Shown piece after piece: positions 47,045 to 56,100 of a DNA stretch of 64,000 nt; the stretch's first letter is position 1; each line of letters starts with the position of its first letter. A program made the translations under genes and the position numbers. Source of the stretch: Carboxylicivirga linearis (GTDB lineage Bacteria > Bacteroidota > Bacteroidia > Bacteroidales > Marinilabiliaceae); the NCBI RefSeq assembly GCF_018271995.1, contig NZ_JAGUCO010000006.1, positions 124,001-188,000 on the forward strand, in the 5' to 3' direction. Below the pieces are notes generated by a model that saw only the letters and a list, made by a program, of their open reading frames with translations, did no database searches and was not told where the DNA came from.

Positions 47045-47574
47045 AAAAACTTCTATTTATACTTGCCGTTATGTTGGTTGGGTGCAAATCAATTTTTAAT
47101 CCCATTTTCTCAGCTATCGTGAAGTATCAACAATCCGATACCTGCAATAAAGTTTTAATAGCTAAAGTAATTGATTACAGAACTACTCAAGGAATGTTTC
47201 CTCTTGCTGCTGATTGTTTAAACAGTTCTATAAATTATAACGAACTTGAAATAGCTCGCCAAATGATGTGGTTACCCGACTCATTGATTTCTGATTCATC
47301 CATTATTCGTTTTGAAGAAACATGGAATCAATCCTGCCCCAAACAATTCGATTCCATTTCATTTACCTCATATCAAACCGACTCCATTGATATTTTTACA
47401 AATCTGATATTTCGTAACGATACATCCTATTCTGTTTTAAAGGAAAGACGGCGACTGTTATTTACCAATGATACTTTCTCGAAATTAAGTCATTACATCA
47501 TTGATGTGCATAGTTTTGACAATAATGGCGAACCAATTGACTTAATTTATAAAAGGAAATCATCAAAAAAGTAA
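47041..47574 (+). CDS. small lipoprotein of unknown function coupled to the transglutaminase gene
   Basis: 177 residues with lipobox 'LVGC' (Cys15). The mature part has three further cysteines ('DTCNKVL', 'ADCLNSS', 'QSCPKQF') and no family I recognise. Its start codon overlaps the stop of the transglutaminase-like gene by four bases, so the two proteins are probably made in step and may work together at the membrane. Confidence 0.65.
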   Translation: MKKLLFILAVMLVGCKSIFNPIFSAIVKYQQSDTCNKVLIAKVIDYRTTQGMFPLAADCLNSSINYNELEIARQMMWLPDSLISDSSIIRFEETWNQSCPKQFDSISFTSYQTDSIDIFTNLIFRNDTSYSVLKERRRLLFTNDTFSKLSHYIIDVHSFDNNGEPIDLIYKRKSSKK

Positions 47575-47645
47575 TCTATCTACTTCCCTTTTCTGTCACT
47601 TCAATAAATTTCAGTAAATTAGAGTAAATCTATTTCTGAATCCAA

Positions 47646-49148
47646 ATGAAATCAATCCATCTGCTTATAGCCATAAGCCTGATTACTAACTATGCTCTGA
47701 TGTCGGCACAAAATAAAACAGGGATATTTGATAATCACACCGATATAGGTATCACCAAAAACAAAGGACTGGCAAAGTACCGTAATGATAGTCAGTTGTA
47801 TATTGTTGGCGGATCGGGCGAAAACACGTGGAGCACACAAGATCATTTTCATTACCTGTGGACCACGCTACAAGGCGATTTTATCCTTCGTGCCGAAGTG
47901 CGTTTTTTGGGTGATGGTGTTGACCCTCATCGTAAAACAGGATGGATCATTCGGAATAACCTCAACAGTAATTCAGCCCATGTGAATGCTGCTATTCATG
48001 GCGATGGCCTGACTTCTCTTCAGTTCAGGCGGCAGGCAGGTAACGAAACCGAAGAAATACAATCGACCGATACGGCTCCTGATGTGGTTCAGTTGGAAAG
48101 GCGGGGAAACCTTTTTATAATGTCAACGGCAAAGTTCGGAGAGGAGTTTACTACTGTTCAAATAAAAGATATCAATCTGGATAACGATGTTTATGTGGGT
48201 TTGTATATGTGCTCACACAATCCTGACGTTATCGAAGCTGCTTCGTTCCGTAATGTGCGAATCATCAAACCTGCCGATAAAGACTTTACCCCTTATCGCG
48301 ATTACATAGGCAGCAAGCTGGAAGTGATGGATTTTGAAACCGGTCTTCGAAAGGTTCTGTATGAATCGGGGCATTCTATTCAGGCTCCCAACTGGATGCC
48401 CGATGGGAAAAACCTGATTTTTAATTCAAAAGGATTGCTGTTTACCTATGATCTAGAGGATGATATTATCGAACCGTTAAATACCGGCTTCGCCAACAAC
48501 AATAACAACGATCATGTATTGTCTTTTGATGGAGAGCTGCTGGGCATCAGTCATCATAATGCGGATGACAACGAAGCTTCAAGCATTTATTACCTGCCAG
48601 CCAAAGGAGATTCTGTTCCGGTGAAAGTGACCAAAGACGGAGTGGGTGCTTCTTATCTGCACGGATGGTCGCCCGATAAGCAAAAAATGCTTTTTACAGG
48701 TGAACGTAACAGTCAGTACGATATTTATGAAGTCAATGTTAAAACGGGTAAAGAAAAGCAGCTAACCGATCACAAAACATTGGATGACGGATCAGAATAC
48801 AGCCCCGACGGACAGTATATCTTTTTTAATTCAGTCCGGTCGGGCAAGATGAAGATATGGCGCATGGATGCCGACGGTAAAAACCAGATTCAGCTGACCG
48901 ATGATGAATACAACGATTGGTTTCCGCACGTTAGTCCTGATATGAAATGGATTGTATTTATTTCCTTCCCGAAGGATATCGATCCGGGCGATCATCCTTT
49001 TTACAAACATTGCCTCATTCGTTTAATGCCATACGAAGGAGGTACACCTAAGGTAATTGCCTATATCTATGGAGGTCAGGGAACCATTAATGTTCCATCG
49101 TGGTCGCCCGATAGTAAACACATTGCTTTTGTTACAAACTCACAATAG
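47646..49148 (+). CDS. TolB-like beta-propeller protein with N-terminal jelly-roll domain
   Basis: 500 residues. After a signal peptide (to about 21) comes a LamG/DUF1349-like sandwich (about 25-210: 'TLQGDFILRAEVRF', 'KTGWIIRNNL'), then a WD40-like propeller of PD40 type (about 225-500). Its blades include 'APNWMPDGKNLIFNSKG', 'SEYSPDGQYIFFNSVRSG' and 'WFPHVSPDMKWIVFIS'. This is not the Tol-Pal TolB itself, which lacks the jelly roll. Such proteins in Bacteroidota are annotated as TolB-like or as sugar-related because the N-terminal fold also occurs in carbohydrate-active enzymes. It is probably periplasmic and binds a protein or glycan. Confidence 0.75.
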   Translation: MKSIHLLIAISLITNYALMSAQNKTGIFDNHTDIGITKNKGLAKYRNDSQLYIVGGSGENTWSTQDHFHYLWTTLQGDFILRAEVRFLGDGVDPHRKTGWIIRNNLNSNSAHVNAAIHGDGLTSLQFRRQAGNETEEIQSTDTAPDVVQLERRGNLFIMSTAKFGEEFTTVQIKDINLDNDVYVGLYMCSHNPDVIEAASFRNVRIIKPADKDFTPYRDYIGSKLEVMDFETGLRKVLYESGHSIQAPNWMPDGKNLIFNSKGLLFTYDLEDDIIEPLNTGFANNNNNDHVLSFDGELLGISHHNADDNEASSIYYLPAKGDSVPVKVTKDGVGASYLHGWSPDKQKMLFTGERNSQYDIYEVNVKTGKEKQLTDHKTLDDGSEYSPDGQYIFFNSVRSGKMKIWRMDADGKNQIQLTDDEYNDWFPHVSPDMKWIVFISFPKDIDPGDHPFYKHCLIRLMPYEGGTPKVIAYIYGGQGTINVPSWSPDSKHIAFVTNSQ

Positions 49149-49168
49149 GATAGCAACCGTCTTGTTTG

Positions 49169-49176
49169 TATATTTG
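49169..49176 (+). promoter_or_regulatory. -7 promoter element of the patatin gene
   Basis: TATATTTG, a full match to TAnnTTTG, 20 bases before the ATG at 49197. No clear -33 TTG at the expected distance. Confidence 0.4.
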
Positions 49177-49196
49177 ATTAATCAACCTCATCCTTA

Positions 49197-51419
49197 ATGA
49201 ATAAATATCTGTCCATATTATTATTCTTTCTGTGCTTCACTGCTACTACTCACGCTCAACAACGCGCTAAAGTGGGTTTAAGTTTGAGTGGTGGAGGAGC
49301 AAAAGGGATGGCACATATTGGCATTTTGAAAGCCATTGATAAAGCCGGATTAAAAATCGATTATATTACGGGTACCAGCATGGGAAGTATCATTGGTGCC
49401 ATGTATGCAGCAGGTTATTCGGGCGAAAAAATTGAAGAAATAGCCGGTCAGCTCGATTGGGATAAATTATTATCAGGTAAGCCCTCTTTCTACGATGTAA
49501 ACCTGTATGAGAAACAGGAATACGAGAATTCAGCATTGACAATCCCTTTTGAAGGGAGTAAACCGGCTTTAACCACAGGACTAATTGAATCAGAGGAGAT
49601 TTGGCTGCAGTTCTCTGAAATCTTCTTCCCGGTAAAAGATGTTAAAGACTTTAGCCAATTTAATATACCGTTTAAGTGTATCGCCACCGATTTATCAACC
49701 GGCGATGCTGTGGTGCTGGATAAAGGAGAACTGGTTTTTGCCTTGAGGGCCAGCATGGCTATCCCTGGCGTATTTCCGGCTGTTCCGTATAACGATACCG
49801 AACTTGTTGACGGTGGCATTATCCGTAACTTTCCTGTTACCGATCTAAAAGAGATGGGCGCTGATTATGTTATTGGCGTGAACCTTTTTGCAGGATTATC
49901 ACATGCAAGCGAATTAAAATCGGCTGTTGATGTAATGTATCAAATCACTAACTATCGCGATGCTGCCGATCTGGTAAAAGAAAAAGCTTTGTGTAACCTG
50001 TTAATCGAACCTCCGCTAACCGAGTATACGGCAGGCAGCTTCTCCGATGTGGACACTATTATGCGAATTGGTAATGCAATGGGCGAAATTTACTATCCTT
50101 ATTTCAAACACCTGGCCGACTCATTAAATGCTATTGAAAATATTCCTCACCAGGTTGAAGGTCGTTTACCTGAAAATAAATCCATAACAGTTGATAGTAT
50201 TTCGGTTATCGGTCTGCAACGAACCTCCGACGAAAGCCTCTTGCATATTCTGGATGTTGAAAAAGGTGAAACCTATTCGGCATCTGATCTGAATGATAAA
50301 TTCCGACGTGCTTATGCAGGTCTTAACTATGCATATACTTATTACGTTATTGAGCCCTCAGAAGAGAATCATGGAGTTTTGAAATGCATTGCCAAAGAGA
50401 ATCCATCGAGCCATTTAAACATAGGACTCTCCTACCATAGTTTTACCAATGCAGGCGTTACCGTAGGATATAGCTGGCGCAATCTGATTAATAATCAATC
50501 GTACAGTTTGGCCAAAGCCAGCCTGAGCGAAAACTGGAGAGTTCGGTTATTACACCGACAATTATTTGGGGATAAACTAAACAGAGGTTTGCAACTATCG
50601 ATGGAATCCGATCGCTTAAACATTCCCATTTATGAAGATTCGCAACAGCTATACCAGTTTAAAGGCATTTTTAATAATATCAATGTCGAATTTTTTCAAC
50701 TCCTAAATTCACAATCAAGCATTGGCGTTGTCGGCAATTATTTTTTCAACAGTTTCAATCCATCTATTTCGGCTACAACTCTAAAAGGAAATTTATCGCG
50801 TTTTTCGGTTAATGCTAATTTCAAGCATAATTCGCTCGACAGAAGAAATCTACCACGTAGCGGTAAAAACACAGAATTAAAGATCAGTGCAGGTTTTAGC
50901 CGTCATTACAAATATGATTTATCAGCCTTTAATGCGGGCGATTCAACATTTACTATCTCCAAACCTTTGTTGAAATTTAAGTTTAAACATGATGCTTATC
51001 AGGCTTTATCATCACGATGGAGTCTTTTTGAAAATATTCAGGCAGGATATATTGCCAACAGCGAGGATATAGTTTTTGACGGTTTCTTTATTGGCGGAAT
51101 ACAACAGGTTTATAACAACCAATTGAATTTTGTGGGTTTTCAGGATGCCCAGATAACTACGTCTTCCATAATGTCCTTCGGGCTGGGAGCTCAATACAAG
51201 ATGGTTAGTGAATTATATACCCTGTTAAGAGCCAACATAGGAATAACTGATTTTGATAACCCTTTTAAAAAGAACAGTTTTGATGATGCAACATTCGTGA
51301 GCGGAGCAGCCGTGAGTGTTGCTTACTATTTCTCGGCATTGCCTATTGAGTTCTCTTTTATGTATTCACCCAATATTGATAAACTATACACACATATTAA
51401 TATTGGCTTTGCATTCTAA
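49197..51419 (+). CDS. patatin-like phospholipase with POTRA and outer membrane barrel (PlpD-like)
   Basis: 740 residues. A signal peptide (1-20, 'THAQQ') is followed by a patatin domain (about 24-290) with the oxyanion motif 'SGGGAKG' (31-37), the nucleophile Ser61 in 'GTSMG' and the catalytic Asp205 in 'DGG'. A POTRA-like segment (about 325-405, 'VDSISVIGLQRTSDESLL') and a 16-strand-type barrel with a terminal 'NIGFAF' strand complete it. This is the type V-d autotransporter layout of PlpD, common in Bacteroidota. It should hydrolyse phospholipids at or outside the outer membrane. It has its own -7 box. Confidence 0.9.
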   Translation: MNKYLSILLFFLCFTATTHAQQRAKVGLSLSGGGAKGMAHIGILKAIDKAGLKIDYITGTSMGSIIGAMYAAGYSGEKIEEIAGQLDWDKLLSGKPSFYDVNLYEKQEYENSALTIPFEGSKPALTTGLIESEEIWLQFSEIFFPVKDVKDFSQFNIPFKCIATDLSTGDAVVLDKGELVFALRASMAIPGVFPAVPYNDTELVDGGIIRNFPVTDLKEMGADYVIGVNLFAGLSHASELKSAVDVMYQITNYRDAADLVKEKALCNLLIEPPLTEYTAGSFSDVDTIMRIGNAMGEIYYPYFKHLADSLNAIENIPHQVEGRLPENKSITVDSISVIGLQRTSDESLLHILDVEKGETYSASDLNDKFRRAYAGLNYAYTYYVIEPSEENHGVLKCIAKENPSSHLNIGLSYHSFTNAGVTVGYSWRNLINNQSYSLAKASLSENWRVRLLHRQLFGDKLNRGLQLSMESDRLNIPIYEDSQQLYQFKGIFNNINVEFFQLLNSQSSIGVVGNYFFNSFNPSISATTLKGNLSRFSVNANFKHNSLDRRNLPRSGKNTELKISAGFSRHYKYDLSAFNAGDSTFTISKPLLKFKFKHDAYQALSSRWSLFENIQAGYIANSEDIVFDGFFIGGIQQVYNNQLNFVGFQDAQITTSSIMSFGLGAQYKMVSELYTLLRANIGITDFDNPFKKNSFDDATFVSGAAVSVAYYFSALPIEFSFMYSPNIDKLYTHINIGFAF

Positions 51420-51573
51420 TGATTCCAAATCATTTTTCATCAAAACAACCTAAATCATAAAGACATAAAATACCTGTATATTTATCGACTAAAATTGTTA
51501 ATTTAGTTGTGTTACCTCATTTGCGTATGCATTTTTGAAACAACAAATAACCTGTACACCAAATACATTCCGA

Positions 51574-52956
51574 ATGAAACTCCTTCGGTTATTAAATATC
51601 AGAACTAATGAAATTCATTATGAGGAAGCTTATAATGACTATAAAAAGGAGCTGCATCTTTCAATATTAAGGTACAATAAGATTCTGATACCCTTTATGT
51701 ATCTGGTATTTATCTTTTATCTTATTGGTGATTATTATATTTGGAAAGTACCTGAATTTGCAATATTACGATTACCTGGCATCCTAACCTGTACACTCAT
51801 ACTGTTAGTTACCATCTCGAAACTCAGAAACAATATTCAACTGGTAGTTTCTGTTAATAATATTCATTGTATTGGTCTGTTAATTATGGGATTTGGTTTG
51901 GTTGTGATCGGGCCCGAACACAACTTTAAGGGCATCATCTCATGTATACTCTTTATTATAGCTGCCCATTTTTTTATTAAAGGCTATAAATCAATTTTAT
52001 TATTTGGTGTTGTAGGTGCCGTATTAGCCATTGCTACACTTGCATATTCTATGCTTCATTTCAATACTTATCATTTTGCCGAAATATCAGGTTTGGTAAC
52101 TGTTTTTATTGGTATTATAATTTTAAGTGTATCTAATGAAAACAAACGGTTCAATGAGTTTTATTTGCAGGCGAATCTTGTAAAAGAAAAAGATAAAGTT
52201 CAGGGACAAAATCGTCAATTGAATGAGATTAACCAACAACTAGATGTTGCATTAAAAAGGCTTGAAGAAGCTGATAATTCTAAAAACAAGTTCTTTTCTA
52301 TCATTGCTCATGATTTAAGAAGCCCCTTCTCCACTGTTGTAAGTTTAATGGAAGAACTAAAGTTTAATCTGGATGATTACAGCAAGGAGGAGATCAAAAA
52401 CCGAATCAAAATAATGGAGGAAGCAACCAACTCAACTTTGGCGTTTCTCAACAACTTACTATACTGGGCTTCATCACAATTAAATGGTATTAAAATCAAC
52501 AAAAAATCGCATCAACTTAAAAACCTTGTTGAGCAAAGCATCAATCCATATTTAAATGCTGCCAACCTAAAGAACCTAAATATACATCTTAAATTAGATG
52601 ATGATATAAATGTGTTTGTTGATGAAAGAACCATCAGTGTAGTTATTTCAAATCTGTTTAATAATGCAATTAAATACACACCTAATGCTGGAGACATAAC
52701 TATTTCAAGTACCAAAAACAAATCAGTTGCCATACTATCAATTGAGGATAATGGTATTGGAATGAGTGACACAACAATCAAACAACTGTTTGAAATTGAT
52801 AAAAACACAAGTAGAGCTGGAACAGAAAACGAAAAAGGATCGGGTCTAGGATTGGTATTGTCTTCCGATTTTATCAAATACAATGGTGGAGATATTGAAG
52901 TAAGTAGTAAAGTTAATGAAGGCAGCTGTTTCTCTGTTTCATTACCCATCAGATAG
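51574..52956 (+). CDS. orphan sensor histidine kinase
   Basis: 460 residues from the ATG at 51574; a TTG 13 codons earlier is possible. Five or six membrane segments lie at about 35-200 with almost no periplasmic domain. A coiled coil (about 205-235) follows, then the HisKA box 'FFSIIAHDLRSPF' with the phosphorylated His246, and the ATPase domain with N box 'NLFNNAIKYTPN', G1 box 'EDNGIGM' and G2 box 'GSGLGLVLSSDF'. No receiver domain or response regulator gene is next to it, so the partner is elsewhere. The membrane-embedded sensor suggests it reads a membrane or small hydrophobic signal. It is 200 bases before the metal efflux operon, but that may be chance. Confidence 0.88.
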   Translation: MKLLRLLNIRTNEIHYEEAYNDYKKELHLSILRYNKILIPFMYLVFIFYLIGDYYIWKVPEFAILRLPGILTCTLILLVTISKLRNNIQLVVSVNNIHCIGLLIMGFGLVVIGPEHNFKGIISCILFIIAAHFFIKGYKSILLFGVVGAVLAIATLAYSMLHFNTYHFAEISGLVTVFIGIIILSVSNENKRFNEFYLQANLVKEKDKVQGQNRQLNEINQQLDVALKRLEEADNSKNKFFSIIAHDLRSPFSTVVSLMEELKFNLDDYSKEEIKNRIKIMEEATNSTLAFLNNLLYWASSQLNGIKINKKSHQLKNLVEQSINPYLNAANLKNLNIHLKLDDDINVFVDERTISVVISNLFNNAIKYTPNAGDITISSTKNKSVAILSIEDNGIGMSDTTIKQLFEIDKNTSRAGTENEKGSGLGLVLSSDFIKYNGGDIEVSSKVNEGSCFSVSLPIR

Positions 52957-53035
52957 ACTGCACAGGCCCCATTATTTCATACCTGTAATGATGTTCAAAA
53001 CAAAGAGTAGAAATCTATTGTTATAAATTATTAAA

Positions 53036-53052
53036 CCTATTTGATAAATAGG
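53036..53052. promoter_or_regulatory. candidate operator upstream of the metal efflux operon
   Basis: A perfect palindrome CCTATTT-GAT-AAATAGG (7-bp arms, 3-base spacer), 115 bases before the CzcA-like start. The size fits a dimeric regulator site; which regulator is unknown. Confidence 0.35.
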
Positions 53053-53167
53053 CTTTATTGCGATTACCACTTGTCTTGAATAGATGTAATAGGTTATAAA
53101 GATAACTGACTAAACACCTTAAACACCTGGCAATCACTTAATATACAAATAACCTAAACCAAAAGTG

Positions 53168-56100
53168 ATGTTGGAGAAAATCATTGATTTCAGCGTTAAA
53201 AATAAGCTTATTGTCATCCTCTTTACCCTTACGGTTGTTGGCTTTGGCTTGTTTTCAGTTTATAAAATTCCGGTTGGTACTGTTCCTGATATTACCAATA
53301 ATCAGGTTCAGGTCATCACTACTTCTGGAAACCTGTCTACTCAGGAAATAGAACAGTTTATAACCGCACCTATTGAGATGGAGATGGCCAACCTTCCGGG
53401 TGTTGAAGAGATCCGTTCGGTGTCAAAATTCGGTATTTCTTTGGTAACAGTTGTCTTCGAAGATAAGCTGGGTACTTATTTGCCTCGTCAGTTAATTGCA
53501 GAAAAAATTAAAACTGCTTCAGAAAGTATACCCGAAGCTTATGGTGCCCCTGAAATGGGGCCTATCTCTACCGGTTTAGGTGAGATCTATCAATATATTC
53601 TGGATGTGAAACCCGGTTTCGAAGATCGCTATACACCTATGGATTTGCGAACAATTCAGGACTGGATAGTAAAACGACGTTTATCAGGCATTAATGGGGT
53701 GGTTGAAGTCAACAGCTGGGGCGGCTACCTAAAACAATATGAGGTGGCAGTTAATCCTTCGTTACTAAAAAGCATGGAACTTACATTACTGGAAGTTTTT
53801 AATGCACTTGAATCAAACAACAGTATTTCGGGAGGTGCTTACATCGAAAAAACTAATCAGAGTTACTTTATTCGAGGCGACGGTCAAGTCAAATCTATCT
53901 CCGACATTGAGAATATTGTGATTAAAAATAAGGCAGGTCATCCTGTTTTGATAAAAGATGTGGCGAAAGTTCAATTTGGTTATGCCAATCGTTTTGGAGC
54001 CATTACGGCCAACGGCAAAGGAGAAACCATATTGGGTCAGATAATGATGCTGAAAAATGCGAACTCAAAAGAGGTTATTCAGGCCGTTCACAATCGCGTG
54101 GAAGAAATACAAAGCGGATTGCCCGAAGGGGTATTTATTAACCCTATTTTGGAACGTGGCGAATTAATTGGAAAAACCTCAACCACTGTTGCCGAAAACC
54201 TGATTCTGGGAGCCATCATCGTTCTTTTCACGGTTATTCTTTTATTGGGAAACTGGCGCTCGGCTTTAGTGATTGCTTCCATGATTCCGCTGGCCCTATT
54301 TTTCACCATTTCGATGATGTACATTTTTGGTATTGATGCCAACCTTATGAGTTTAGGGGCACTCGACTTTGGAATTATCATCGATGGCGCTGTTATTATT
54401 GTGGAATACATTGCTCTGAAGATGAATCTTCTTACAAAGCAAAGCTCCGACAATGATGAACGGCAAAAACAAATGGATCGGATAGCCAATGAAGGCGCAT
54501 CTAAAATGATGAAATCAGCTATTTTCGGTCAGGTTATTATTCTCATCGTTTTTATTCCTATTCTTTCTTTACAAGGCGTTGAAGGTAAAATGTTTCATCC
54601 TATGGCACTGGCATTTTCCTTTGCAATAATTGGTGCCATGATAATGGGATTAACCTGGCTACCGGTAGCATCTTCTTTATTTCTGAAACCTGTTGATGAA
54701 AACAAGAAAACAATTTCGAAATGGATTATGCAGAAACTGCATATTGCTTATACCCCTTCTATTGAATGGGCCTGTCGGAACAAGAGAATTGTGCTGGGAT
54801 TAGCTATCCTGTCTTTAATTGCTACAGGTATTATTTTTACGCGTATAGGTGGTGAATTCGTTCCTACCCTGGATGAAGGTGATTTTGTTATTCAACCTGT
54901 TTTGAAAACGGGAACTTCTTTAACAAAAACTGTGGAAACTACCACTCGAATGGAGCAAATTCTGATAAAGGAATTCCCTGATGAAGTGGATCAGATTGTT
55001 TCGCGTATTGGTGCTGCCGAAGTTCCTACGGACCCGATGTCGATGGAGGAAATTGATATGATTATCAAGCTAAAACCAAAAGGAGATTGGAAAGCAGCTG
55101 ACAACAAAGAAGAATTGGCCGAGAAGTTCAAAGAAGCGCTTTCTATCATTCCCGGAATTGAATATGAATTTACCCAACCTATTGAAATGCGCTTTAATGA
55201 GTTGATAACAGGTGTGCGCTCCGATATAGCCATAAAAATTTATGGCGAAGATCTGGATTATATCAATGAAAAAGCCAATGAGATTAAAAAGCTAATTGCT
55301 GATGTACCAGGCGCTGGAGATATAATTCTGGAAAAAACAACCGGATTGCCTCAAATAAAAGTGGATTACAAACGAGATAAGATTGCTTACTATGGTGTTG
55401 ATATTAAAACCCTTAACTCCTACCTTTCAACGGCATTTGGTGGACAAATTGCAGGCGTGGTTTTCGAAGGTGAAAAGCGATTTGATATGGTAGTACGATT
55501 GCAAAATCAAAATCGCACCGACATTACAGATATCCGGCAATTGATGGTACCTGTCTCATCAGGACATCAGGTTCCACTCGCAGAACTAGCCAACATTGAA
55601 TACACCAAAGGTCCGGCAAAGATATCGCGCGAGAACACTCGTCGACGAGTAGTAGTGGCGGTGAATGTGCGTAACCGCGATTTACAGTCGGTAATTGAAG
55701 ATATTCAGGTTCTGATCAATCAAAAAATTAAATTAAGCCCGGGTAACTTTATCGAATACGGTGGTCAGTTCGAAAACCTGCAAAATGCTACCAATCGATT
55801 GATGCTGGCAGTACCGGTTTCTTTGCTACTAATATTTATCTTCCTCCATTTTGCTTTTAAATCGTTGAAAGATGCCATTATGATTTTCACAGCAATTCCT
55901 CTGGCAACTGTAGGTGGTGTTTTCTTACTATGGCTTCGCGGAATGCCTTTTAGTGTTTCAGCAGGTGTTGGTTTTATTGCTCTGTTTGGTATTGCCGTAT
56001 TAAATGGTATTGTCTTGATCGAACACCTGAAGGAGCTTCAACATAAGAATGGTGGAAATATTAGAGGTATTATAGTAAAAGGAACCAAAGACCGATTGCG

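Noticed and set aside
52512-52949. 145-codon minus-strand frame over the histidine kinase ATPase domain
   Set aside because: The plus strand carries the conserved N and G boxes, so the reverse frame is a shadow.
54088-54489. 133-codon minus-strand frame inside the RND pump gene
   Set aside because: It covers the TM4 proton-relay region of the pump on the opposite strand.
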